Part shown: positions 15,115 to 23,500 of the stretch, in pieces
How the letters are laid out: each line of letters starts with the position of its first letter
Numbering within the stretch: position 1 is the first letter of the stretch
Source: a virus
IMG/VR virus record: IMGVR_UViG_3300027759_000407
Location: 1-24,462 of that record
Reading direction: 5' to 3' (one strand)
DNA length: 24,462 bases
Position numbers and translations under genes: made by a program
The notes under the pieces: generated by a model
What the model was told of the DNA's origin: nothing
Database searches by the model: none
What the model saw: only the letters and a program-made list of their open reading frames with translations

Positions 15115-15135
15115 TAGCTGATTATTTACCAGCTA
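15115..15135. repeat. Inverted repeat TAGCTG / CAGCTA
   Basis: A perfect six-base stem (15115-15120 with 15130-15135) encloses a nine-base loop ATTATTTAC. It sits in the only sizeable gap between the fibre genes and the glycan block and encloses most of the weak late-promoter-like site. No U-run follows, so it is not a standard terminator. It could be an operator-like or RNA hairpin element, or chance. Confidence 0.4.
15123..15130 (-). promoter_or_regulatory. Weak late-promoter-like site GGTAAATA
   Basis: On the - strand GGTAAATA matches six of eight bases of the T4 late octamer. Its distance to the ATG at 15096 (26 bases between) is like that of the better GATAAATA site before the fibre gene at 19981. 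It is the only promoter candidate I see for the glycan block. Confidence 0.4.
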
Positions 15136-15153
15136 GTCTAGGAGTCCAAAATA

Positions 15154-16041
15154 TTATCCGCCTGTTATTGCGCCTGCTGAATAAGATGACCATGTATAAC
15201 TGGTCCAAGTTCCGCTTGGTGTAAGTGCATGACCGCCTGTAGGATAGGTCAATTCTACAGAATAATTCAGTGTGCCATCAACAATATCTTCCGGTAGTGG
15301 CGGTGCGCCGGGCATTGGGTCAACATAAGGATCATTCCATGATAATACAAAATTAAAAGTTGTAGCTGATCCTATGGCTGCATTTAACGCCACTGAAATA
15401 GCATAATTATTTGATGCATACGGAGCACTTGAATAAATTGAGTATAATGTCGTAGAACCTGTTCCCCAGCCGTAGACTGCTGCGCCACCAAATTCCTGGG
15501 TGCCTGCAGATGAAAGAAGATTACTCCATGCTGTATTTTGTGCGCTGGCAGCGCCACCGGTCCTAGAACTAGCGAATCGAATCTTCCCACCGCCATTCCA
15601 AAAATATCTAGCTTGATCTGCATTAGAAAAATTAAGAGCGTATGTAGCAGAAACAGCACTAGCCCAAGAACTTGTCCTAGAATTGCTGCCTGCGGAAGCG
15701 GTTGTTTTTCTAGAACTATGGCAATTAAATCTATCACCGTCTATTGTAGATGAATAGGCCGCAAAAGAATTAGGATCTGTAGAATTAATTAATTGTCCAG
15801 AAACATTTCCTGCTAGATTAAGGGCGGCAGCAGATCCATTCTGGTGAGCACTTGCATTTAATAAGTCATAACGAATATTATTAAAATCATTTGCTGAGAT
15901 CGTATCGCCTACATTTTTTGTAACACCAAAGGTTGATTGTCCATAACCCCTGCTTAATGATCCTGTACCCATGATACCGACGCCGGTGCCATAGGGGTTA
16001 TAGACATCGCTTGCAAGGGCTGTGGTTCCTGATCCTGCCAT
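15154..16041 (-). CDS. Virion structural / fibre-associated protein (295 aa)
   Basis: The composition is typical of phage tail-fibre parts: very rich in Ser, Ala, Gly, Thr and Asn, with few charges. The N-terminal third contains GTGVGIMGTGSLSRGYGQS and then GDTISANDFNNIRYDLLNAS. I have seen this opening in structural proteins of marine T4-like phages (a turn-rich segment followed by a SANxWNNLRxDL-like helix). The rest looks like beta-strands ending in a Ser/Thr/Trp-rich tail (TWTSYTWSSYSAGAITGG). AAGGATTAG precedes the ATG at good spacing. It follows the 590-residue fibre by nine bases and is the last gene of the fibre block. Exact position in the virion is unknown. Confidence 0.68.
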   Translation of the reverse strand: MAGSGTTALASDVYNPYGTGVGIMGTGSLSRGYGQSTFGVTKNVGDTISANDFNNIRYDLLNASAHQNGSAAALNLAGNVSGQLINSTDPNSFAAYSSTIDGDRFNCHSSRKTTASAGSNSRTSSWASAVSATYALNFSNADQARYFWNGGGKIRFASSRTGGAASAQNTAWSNLLSSAGTQEFGGAAVYGWGTGSTTLYSIYSSAPYASNNYAISVALNAAIGSATTFNFVLSWNDPYVDPMPGAPPLPEDIVDGTLNYSVELTYPTGGHALTPSGTWTSYTWSSYSAGAITGG

Positions 16042-16050
16042 TTCTAATCC

Positions 16051-17823
16051 TTAAAGAATAATTGCTTCAATTAATTTTACTTCAGTATTTAAACTAGATT
16101 CTAAAGCTATTGCAAATGTATTGGCATTAGAGTCTTCACTGGCCATTGCACATCCATCAGGGGCGGCAACTAATCTGTCGCCTTTACGTACATGACCAAT
16201 TACTCGAACGGGCACACGACCTTTAAGAGCAATATATGTGCCATTTTCTAAATCTTGATTCATCATTAGGCCAGGAGCGCCACTCACTACACCAACGGCA
16301 CGCTGTCCTACCCAGACGCTGGAAGTAACTTCGCGTTCTCCTCCTACGATCATAACTGTACCAATGTCATATTCTTTGTCTGCTAGATATTTTTCAGCTA
16401 GGTCAGCGCCTTGAACTGCGGTAGCAGTACCGTTGAATATGTTGGCTGAAAGATTTGCACTGCTGTCTCTTGCGGCAATGGTATTGGCCGTTTTTGAAGT
16501 TTTTGCAGATTTGTAAGATGAAGATGGGCTATCTACCGCTTCATTGTCAATTTTTACCCTATCTACTTTGTCTGATATTCCGATGAATCTATTAGCTGTT
16601 AAATCACCGTTGGAATCTCTAGAAGCAATTGTATTAACCACCGCGGTAATACTTTCACTTTTGCCGTTTAAATTATTTGTTGAGGTTGCTGTAGCAGCAT
16701 TACCTGTACAGCTAGAACTACTACCTGTGACATTACCTGTGACATTACCTGTGACATTACCAGTAACACTGCCAACAACGTTACCTGTTAAATTACCTAT
16801 AAAAGAACCTGTAATATTGTTAGTGACTATTAGATTATCTGCCCAAATTTGATACCAACGAAGACTATCGCTTCCTAAAGAATATTCACTATCTACTCCA
16901 GGAACAATTGCTGTTGTTGAGATATTGGCCATTGTTCGTGTTTCAGTTGACGAAAGACGAATTTTAAATTTTATGTTATTGCCTGCTTGATTTGTTATAG
17001 AAATATCAGATGCATCACCTAATGCAATACTTCCTTTAACTGCTGATGCGGCACTAAAGGTTATTCCATCAGAACTAAAATCAACTGTTGTTGGAAATAT
17101 TGGATTTTGTTTTAGAACTAAATCATTAACGGTATAAGCTAAGGTTTCGTCGTCTGGGTCAACCAAAGACCTAGTTGAAGAGCTTGTTCCCCATATTATT
17201 GCAGACGATGCCGAAGTTGTAACTCCAGCAGTGTTATCTGTACCTATTAAAGTTATACCTTTTTTAATACGTCCAAAATTAGGAATTAGTGCTTTATCTG
17301 CATCACTTAGTGTAAATGTATCTTTACTAAAAATAGCAACATCAGTTCCACCTGCTTTTATTCTAGCAATAGTTCTATTTTCATTTCCGCTGTCTTTAAC
17401 TGTTGTTGCTACAATAGTTGTTTCACCTAATGTAGTAGAATTCTGAGGGCCTACTAAAATAAATTCAGTGCCGGTCCAGCAATATAATTGTTGGGCTAAA
17501 CTATTAAACCAAAACTCGCCTGCACTTAATCCTAATGGAGCTGTGGCACTAGAAGTAGAGCCGCCCACCATTCTAAATCGTGTACCGTCATAAACTTTAA
17601 TTTTTCTATCAGTGCTGTCATACCAAAGTTGTCCGGACACAGGTTTGCTAGGCTGGTTAGAGCCTGCAAAATTTTCCATTAAATGTAAAAAGTTTTCATT
17701 CTGTACTTGACCATAACCGGCGTAATTTTTACCAACAAATCTAATATTTGTGGTATTATCGATAGTACCGTCTGCGACAGATACTAAAAAACTACCGTTA
17801 TATCTATTAACTTGATAAGCCAT
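16051..17823 (-). CDS. Tail fibre protein with TGN repeats and ADLAEKY C-terminal domain (590 aa)
   Basis: Residues 1-145 are a head domain (MAYQVNRYNGSF, VGKNYAGYG, NENFLHLMENFA, GQLWYDST, KVYDGTRF, TGTEFILVGP) shared with the 521-residue fibre. A YSLGSDSLRWYQIWADNL linker (about 314-331) is also shared. Residues 336-367 are a run of four-residue (x-T-G-N)-like repeats, likely a thin triple-beta shaft. Two similar NTIA-SRDSNGDLTANRF-like segments follow (397-415 and 447-465). From 473 onward ADLAEKY starts a compact beta domain (GTVMIVGG, VVSGAPGLMM, IALKGRVPVRVIG) found at the end of many phage fibres. AAAGG precedes the ATG; the gap from the Mtd_N-S74 gene is one base. This is a virion protein probably touching the host. 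Confidence 0.82.
   Translation of the reverse strand: MAYQVNRYNGSFLVSVADGTIDNTTNIRFVGKNYAGYGQVQNENFLHLMENFAGSNQPSKPVSGQLWYDSTDRKIKVYDGTRFRMVGGSTSSATAPLGLSAGEFWFNSLAQQLYCWTGTEFILVGPQNSTTLGETTIVATTVKDSGNENRTIARIKAGGTDVAIFSKDTFTLSDADKALIPNFGRIKKGITLIGTDNTAGVTTSASSAIIWGTSSSTRSLVDPDDETLAYTVNDLVLKQNPIFPTTVDFSSDGITFSAASAVKGSIALGDASDISITNQAGNNIKFKIRLSSTETRTMANISTTAIVPGVDSEYSLGSDSLRWYQIWADNLIVTNNITGSFIGNLTGNVVGSVTGNVTGNVTGNVTGSSSSCTGNAATATSTNNLNGKSESITAVVNTIASRDSNGDLTANRFIGISDKVDRVKIDNEAVDSPSSSYKSAKTSKTANTIAARDSSANLSANIFNGTATAVQGADLAEKYLADKEYDIGTVMIVGGEREVTSSVWVGQRAVGVVSGAPGLMMNQDLENGTYIALKGRVPVRVIGHVRKGDRLVAAPDGCAMASEDSNANTFAIALESSLNTEVKLIEAIIL
16723..16758 (-). repeat. 12-base tandem repeat, three exact copies
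   Basis: Three identical 12-base units (on the + strand acctgtgacatt) lie head to tail, and several degenerate units continue to about 16818. Each unit encodes four residues of the (N)VTG type in the shaft of the 590-residue fibre. Exact tandem copies could change in number by slippage or recombination, altering shaft length in frame. Confidence 0.9.
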
Positions 17824-17824
17824 G

Positions 17825-18397
17825 TTAAACCTTTTTCTTTAATTCGTTTATTTGCTGTTGTTGATCTTTAATGGCTTCAATTAGGTATGCAACGATTTTA
17901 GTATATTGAATGCCGCTAGGATTACCTTCTTCATCTTTAACTACTAAATTAGGAAGAACTTTATTTACATCTTCAGCAATTAATCCAGGCTCATTAAACG
18001 ATGATTGATCTTTACGATCATAGATAACACCGGTTAAATTTAATATACTTTCAAGGGCATTTGTTATTGGGTTTATATGTTCTTTTAATGCAATACTTGA
18101 TGTTTCAACTAGTTGCGTTGTTGTTATTCTTCCAGCTACACCTATACCTCCAGCAACAACTATTGCGCCGGTTGTTGTAGAACTACTGGCTGTGGTATTT
18201 GAGGAAATAATTTGGCCAATGAATGTTGTGGTTCCTCCAACAGAATCTAATCTAGTTGCAGGAAATCCTCCAGGAGTCACACCGTCGTGTACAACTACTG
18301 TTTTTTTATCTGTATCAACTGTTAACTCGCCGGGGGCTCCGACAAATATCGCATGTTGTGCGGTTGTACCTCGTCTAAATTGAACTCGTTTTGCCAT
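17825..18397 (-). CDS. Minimal Mtd_N + S74 intramolecular chaperone protein (190 aa)
   Basis: Residues 1-48 (KRVQFRRGTTAQH, GAPGELTVDTDKKTVVVHDG) are the N-terminal domain seen in the major tropism determinant and many phage fibres. Residues 60-98 are a short Ser/Thr/Gly stretch with TTGAIVVAGGIGVAG, as in T4-like fibres. From S100 on lies the peptidase S74 self-cleaving chaperone: S100-x4-K105 (a Ser-Lys pair at the expected spacing), INPITNALESILNLTGVIY, GLIAEDVNKVLPN, then a coiled-coil tail with QQQQINELKKK. S74 normally cleaves itself off after the fibre trimer folds. AGGAG precedes the ATG. The protein is much shorter than usual S74-carrying fibres, with almost no shaft to fold. Confidence 0.87.
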   Translation of the reverse strand: MAKRVQFRRGTTAQHAIFVGAPGELTVDTDKKTVVVHDGVTPGGFPATRLDSVGGTTTFIGQIISSNTTASSSTTTGAIVVAGGIGVAGRITTTQLVETSSIALKEHINPITNALESILNLTGVIYDRKDQSSFNEPGLIAEDVNKVLPNLVVKDEEGNPSGIQYTKIVAYLIEAIKDQQQQINELKKKV

Positions 18398-18415
18398 TGT
18401 TTTTTAACTCCTAGA

Positions 18416-19981
18416 TTATGCTATTGCGCCGTAATCCATAAATGCATCTGCCGCAGAAGTGATTAACCCGTAATCTTCATCTGTTCCTCCGCTGATTGAT
18501 CTCCAAGAAGAACCATCGTAGCCTTCCCAGTTAATATCAGTGGTATTAAATCTAATCATTCCGGCTGCGGCTGCTGGACGTTGTCCAGAAACTCCTGTTG
18601 GAACTAGCATTGCCCCTGTTCCTAAAAATCCTCCGTTACCGGAAACATATAAATTTCCGCCAATTGAAGCGCCACCTGAAACAACCAAAGCACCTGTTCC
18701 AGGTCCAGAACTCACTGTTGTATTTGAAAATGCAACTGCGCCGCTAGATGTTAATGTTGTAAATTTTGCTGAACCAGGATTAGTGCCACCAATATTAAAG
18801 TTATCTAAACTTCCGGTTGAACCTGATGATAAATTTACTGCGCTGGTGCTACCTGCCAACGATACATTAAAGTTAGCTGCTGGTGCGCCAGGTGATGGTG
18901 CTGCCATTGAAAAGGTACCGCTTACCGCAACTGATTGTATTGCCAATGGCGGAGCAGGTTGGCCAGGCGGGGCTGGTGGAGATTCAATTGTTCCTACTAA
19001 CTTACCGTAAATTGTTGTTGCGGTAACCGTTTCAGCTTTAACGTCTCTCCATTTAGCTGCGGTAGATCCTAAATCATATACTCCAGTTATTCCTGGCTCT
19101 ATACCTGTACGTTTTACAACGGCAACATCTTTTACATCATTGCCGTCATCGGAAATTCTAAGAACAAAAAATGAATTTTTTGAACTTTCAATTACAGGAA
19201 CTACACCATTTGCCACTGTAATTTTTAAATCATCAGCTTCACCTATAGTAATGCCATTATCTTTAAAATTAACTTGGGTAATAAATGCTGTATTTCCAGA
19301 TCTTAAAAAATCGGTGGCTGCAAATCCACCTAATCTATCTGCATTAGCAGCAGTTCCCCACACTCTATGCACTGATGAAGTAAGGCCGTTTACATCAGAG
19401 TTTATAAAATTTATACCAGGTCTAATGTTTGCAAATCCGATAATTGGATTTATAACAGAATTTAAGGTAAATGTTGCGCTGGCTACAATTGCTATTACAT
19501 CACCACCTACTAGGAATTTTATTATCTGCTGATCGCTGCCTACTTGGTCTTTAACTACCGCAGGGGCTGTTGAAGTTGCACCGTATACGGGGGCTTTTTC
19601 TGGTCCTACTAAAATAAAACCAGTTCCGTTCCAAACTTTAATTTGTTCGTTTTGATTATCCCACCAGAAGTCGCCTATAGCAAGTCCTGTAGGAGCAGTA
19701 GCACTGGATTCTGCACTGCTGGCAATTTTAAATTTTGTTCCGTCAAAAACTTTTAACTTTTTTACGCTAGTATCAAACCATAATTGACCGTTGATAGCTT
19801 TAGGCGGGGCGCTGGTATTTGCAAAATTTTCTAACAAATGCAAGAAATTTTCATTCTCTACTTCGCCATAACCACTGTAATTTCTACCTACAAATCTTAG
19901 GTCCGTAGCCGTGGTATTCAGTGTTTGATCGTCAACTGAAGCAAAGAAAGTACCATTATATTTGTTTAATTCATAGGCCAT
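18416..19981 (-). CDS. Tail fibre protein (521 aa), paralog of the 590-aa fibre
   Basis: The first 145 residues repeat the head domain of the 590-residue fibre (MAYELNKYNGTF, VGRNYSGYG, NENFLHLLENFA, GQLWFDTS, KVFDGTKF, GTGFILVGPE). The YDLGSTAAKWRDVKAET linker also matches. Beyond it the sequence differs: a Pro-rich hinge (ESPPAPPGQPAPPLA), Ser/Gly/Ala-rich strands, TGALVVSGGASIGGNLYVSG, and an end with GMIRFNTTD, WEGYDGSSWRSIS and a hydrophobic tail. No S74 domain is attached; the neighbouring gene carries one. A GATAAATA late promoter lies 26 bases before the ATG, which is preceded by a weak TTGGAT. Probably a virion fibre whose shared head attaches to the same base as its paralog. Confidence 0.83.
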   Translation of the reverse strand: MAYELNKYNGTFFASVDDQTLNTTATDLRFVGRNYSGYGEVENENFLHLLENFANTSAPPKAINGQLWFDTSVKKLKVFDGTKFKIASSAESSATAPTGLAIGDFWWDNQNEQIKVWNGTGFILVGPEKAPVYGATSTAPAVVKDQVGSDQQIIKFLVGGDVIAIVASATFTLNSVINPIIGFANIRPGINFINSDVNGLTSSVHRVWGTAANADRLGGFAATDFLRSGNTAFITQVNFKDNGITIGEADDLKITVANGVVPVIESSKNSFFVLRISDDGNDVKDVAVVKRTGIEPGITGVYDLGSTAAKWRDVKAETVTATTIYGKLVGTIESPPAPPGQPAPPLAIQSVAVSGTFSMAAPSPGAPAANFNVSLAGSTSAVNLSSGSTGSLDNFNIGGTNPGSAKFTTLTSSGAVAFSNTTVSSGPGTGALVVSGGASIGGNLYVSGNGGFLGTGAMLVPTGVSGQRPAAAAGMIRFNTTDINWEGYDGSSWRSISGGTDEDYGLITSAADAFMDYGAIA

Positions 19982-20006
19982 TTATATTATCCAAGCATGT
20001 AACTAG

Positions 20007-20014
20007 TATTTATC
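20007..20014 (-). promoter_or_regulatory. Late promoter GATAAATA
   Basis: On the - strand GATAAATA (seven of eight to TATAAATA) sits in the 42-base gap between the assembly chaperone gene and the 521-residue fibre. Late promoters of the NATAAATA type are known in marine T4-like phages. Transcription would begin near 20001, leaving a leader of about 20 bases before the ATG at 19981. Confidence 0.65.
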
Positions 20015-20023
20015 GTATCCGTA

Positions 20024-20503
20024 TTAATTGGCTATTAGGGGTTCTTTTGGCCAGTCTAAGTCAAAAGGCCATGAAGCCTGTTTATCAACGTCTCTAACTA
20101 GGGTACGATAGTCTGCCCATGCCGCTATCCACTCTTCTGTATGCTTGGTTTGCACACTAGGAAGTTCTGTCCAATCGCTGGAAATCAGTAAATTTCTCTG
20201 TCTAGACTTGGCCATGTCTTCGGCTTTCTGTGTAGCTGCTACTATTTCCTGCTCGCCCATATCACGTATTTCAAATTTTTGCATAACTACATTTCCGTCA
20301 AAAAACGGCTCTGCATCTACAACTGTTTTAAATCGTTCTGCCTGGGGAGGAAGCTCCATTTGAAAAGGGGCGTACCCTAAGGGACGTACATCGTCTGCTG
20401 TTATTGGATATCCAAAAGATACATTAGGATTCATTTGCCTAAGTATGTCTTCATTTATAGGATATCCTACTGGTTTGCCATCTAATATTTGAATATAATA
20501 CAT
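20024..20503 (-). CDS. Phage tail (fibre) assembly chaperone-like protein (159 aa)
   Basis: The C-terminal 65 residues carry the pattern of the Phage_tail_APC-type assembly chaperones: a helix with KSRQRNLLISSDWTELPSVQ, then EEWIAAWADYRTLVRD, then a final FDLDWPKEP. The N-terminal part (YYIQILDGKPVGYPINEDIL, LGYAPFQMEL) also matches the usual opening of such proteins. These small cytoplasmic proteins help fold or trimerise the fibre or adhesin encoded next to them and are not part of the virion. It lies 12 bases after the 1105-residue adhesin gene, as T4 gene 38 lies beside gene 37, so the adhesin is the likely client. An AGAGAGAAA run precedes the ATG. Confidence 0.8.
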   Translation of the reverse strand: MYYIQILDGKPVGYPINEDILRQMNPNVSFGYPITADDVRPLGYAPFQMELPPQAERFKTVVDAEPFFDGNVVMQKFEIRDMGEQEIVAATQKAEDMAKSRQRNLLISSDWTELPSVQTKHTEEWIAAWADYRTLVRDVDKQASWPFDLDWPKEPLIAN

Positions 20504-20515
20504 AATTTTTCTCTC

Positions 20516-23500
20516 TTATTGATATCTGGATCTATTTTCTTGATATAAATTTAACACTTCACTAGCGTTTAAACCCCTGTTCCATAGTCTGGCAACTCCT
20601 ACTGGGCCATTATGGCTGCTATGGAAGCCGGCATCGCCAATTCTATAAACATATCCTGCACTGCTATCTGCAGTGAAAGCATAATTTGCAGATCCTACTA
20701 CTGCCCCATTTATATATAGGGTGTGTGTATTTCCGCTGGTAGTAGCAACCATATGATACCAATTTCCAACTTCAGGGCGTGTATTAACTATTACATTAAC
20801 ATATCCGCCTGATCCATTAGCATTACCGTATCGTTGATATAGAAAATAGTTAGCACTATAATGATACCACAAGCCCCAGGTTCTTAATGACCCTGGTATA
20901 TTTCTTGCGCCATCATAATAGCCTTTACCAAATATTCTAACCCAATCATATGCGCCATCCCAGGAATCTAATTTAAACCAAATTTCAGCGGTCATATCAG
21001 TTCTTAGATCTACAGAAGAATTAGCCGTCCCTGATAGATATCCGTATGTTTGGCCGGCGTAGTCGTTATTTAGATCAAAAACTCCACCACCGTTTTGATT
21101 TCTCCAACTGAGTTGACCGTTGGCAGAAAATGTAGCGTTGTTGCTATTACCTGAAATATCATAAACTGTTGTTCCGCTGCCTGGATAACTAGAAGAATTT
21201 GCAGGATCTAAATGTAATACTAGCCCTGTGTCTGTAAATCCTTGTCCAAATCTAGCACGATTTTCATCATACAACGTTGTTATTTCTGTAGAGCTTAATT
21301 CTCTATTATAAATTTTAAATACTGCAAGGTCCATTACCTGCTGATAGCTATTCTCAAGTCGCCATCCACCGATACGTCCAACTCCGCTGTTAAAATTAGC
21401 ATAAGGACCGTACTGTACTGAATATTGCTGACTTAGAGACTCTCTAATTCCATCGATATAAATTTTATTTCGATAGTAATCTCCAACATTCATTACAAAT
21501 ACATAATGAGCCCATCGTCTAGGTAATGTTAGAGCATTAACTCTTGCTGCGGAAATTCCATAAACATCACCCTGGCCAGTGTTAAACCCTAGTGTTCCGC
21601 CAGAGGTCCATACATCATGTATGTTAAATCCAAAAAACATACCGCTGGCAAAACTATCAGCATAGGCCCACATTTCTACTGTAATGGTACTTGATGTTAA
21701 TTCATTTGCATAAAAATCAATCTTAGTATTTGACCATGCCGGAAATCTAAAAACTCTATTGTCGCCTAGTGTTTGTGGAGTATCAGGAACATACCCTAAC
21801 GATATAGTTCCATGATTAGCATTACCAGATATATCATACACGGTAGATCCGCCGGTATAGCTTAATACGTTTGATGCATCATAGTGTAATATTAATCCGA
21901 CAGTGGTAGCTCGTCTCCTTACTATAACGTCTGCTGCATTATAAGGATAGCTTCTTCCGTTGCCCCAAATAATTCTAACAGCGCCACCACCTCCGGCACC
22001 ACCTAAGATAGAATTTCCACCTGAGCCACCACCTCCAAATGCTCCGCCATCTTGACTGGTAGCATTAGTTCCGCCAGCTGTTATTCTAGCTGCAACATTA
22101 ACTGCATTAGCTAATCTGTAGGTTCTAGTATCCCATACTAAAGAACCAGTACTAGTTCTAACAGTTAGTGCAAAACCTGCTGGATTAGCCCACCAGGGGC
22201 CGCCGCCATAATTTCTTACAACAAACCGCAAGACATGACTGCCTGCAGACATAACATGAGTAGTAGTTTGACTGTAACGGAATTGATCCGTAATGCCTAC
22301 ATAAGTGCCGTCAACATAAAATGACATGTAATTATCAGCAGCATATTCTAGTGTATATGTACCTGTATAAGGTGCATAAAATACTCGATCTACAGTATGA
22401 TAATCGTTATCGGTATAATCTCTATTACTAATCCATACCCCGTAGGTATTGATAAAATTGCTCCAGGCCCAAGATAAATCAACTGGCCATAAATCTATAG
22501 GAGTATTAAGAGCTGCTGATAATCTTGTGTTAATACCGTTATAAGAACTACCACCACCACCTCTAGTGGCTCCAATATTTCCTACACCCTTAAGACCAAC
22601 ACCTCCCCCTCCTTGTGCTCGGCTAGGACTTGAAGAGCCGCCACCGCCACCGTAACCTGTTCCAGCTGTAATACCACCTGTGTAATAATTTTCACCTTTG
22701 CCGGCTCCGGGGCTAGGAATATATCCACCTGCGCCACCGCCACCACCGGCACCACCACCATAACCTGCACTTCCGTCGTGGTACCAATTAGCAACACCTC
22801 CACCAGTTCCGCCAGCGCCACCAGTTCCGCCACCAGTTCCAACTAATCCAGATCCTGTTGTACTAATTCTTGTACCTGTGTTTACTGGAGTATCAAATGT
22901 AACTAGATATGATGATCCGTTACTAACCGCAGGACTTATAACATTATTGCCTGGTTCTCTAACGGAAAAAATGTCAAAGAAATCAACACCAGCATAAAAA
23001 TGTATTTCATAGATATTAGTTCTACCTGTGGCTGCATAATCACCACCTTGCTGGCGAATAACAAATTTAGTATTATTGTTTGTTGCATAGGTATAGAGTT
23101 GATATAATCTTCTATCGCCTGGATAAATTAACACATGCGGTAACGCAGGACTATTTGCGGCAAATCCATAATATTGACTGCTGCCACCACCGAAACTAAA
23201 AAATCCATTTGAACTTATATAAACTGTATTATAGCTAACCCCAAGGAATCTTACAGGAAATGGTAACGGAACAGCATAATAAGTATCGTCAACATTGGTA
23301 TTAACAATTAACGAAGCAACTCCATTAACTGCTGTCATCTCTGCATTACCTATAGGGGCAAAAGGAATTCTTGATGTTGCATTACTACTGGCTGCGCCAC
23401 CGCCACCACCGTAGGGTTCAGTTCCACCACTGCCGCCAGTGGCATAAAGTAAATTTGTACCTCCACGGTATATTCCAGAAGGATATCCATCTTCACTAAC

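Noticed and set aside
16723-16818. Repeat run as a CRISPR-like array
   Set aside because: The units are 12 bases, contiguous, without spacers, and encode protein repeats in the fibre frame.
17825-18397. Diversity-generating retroelement suggested by the Mtd_N domain
   Set aside because: No reverse transcriptase, template repeat or variable repeat is visible, and Mtd_N domains are common in ordinary fibres.
18540-19010. A 156-codon + strand open frame opposite the 521-residue fibre
   Set aside because: Its translation is Pro/Ala/Leu-rich low complexity, the mirror of Ser/Gly-rich fibre coding sequence, and the fibre frame has clear domains.
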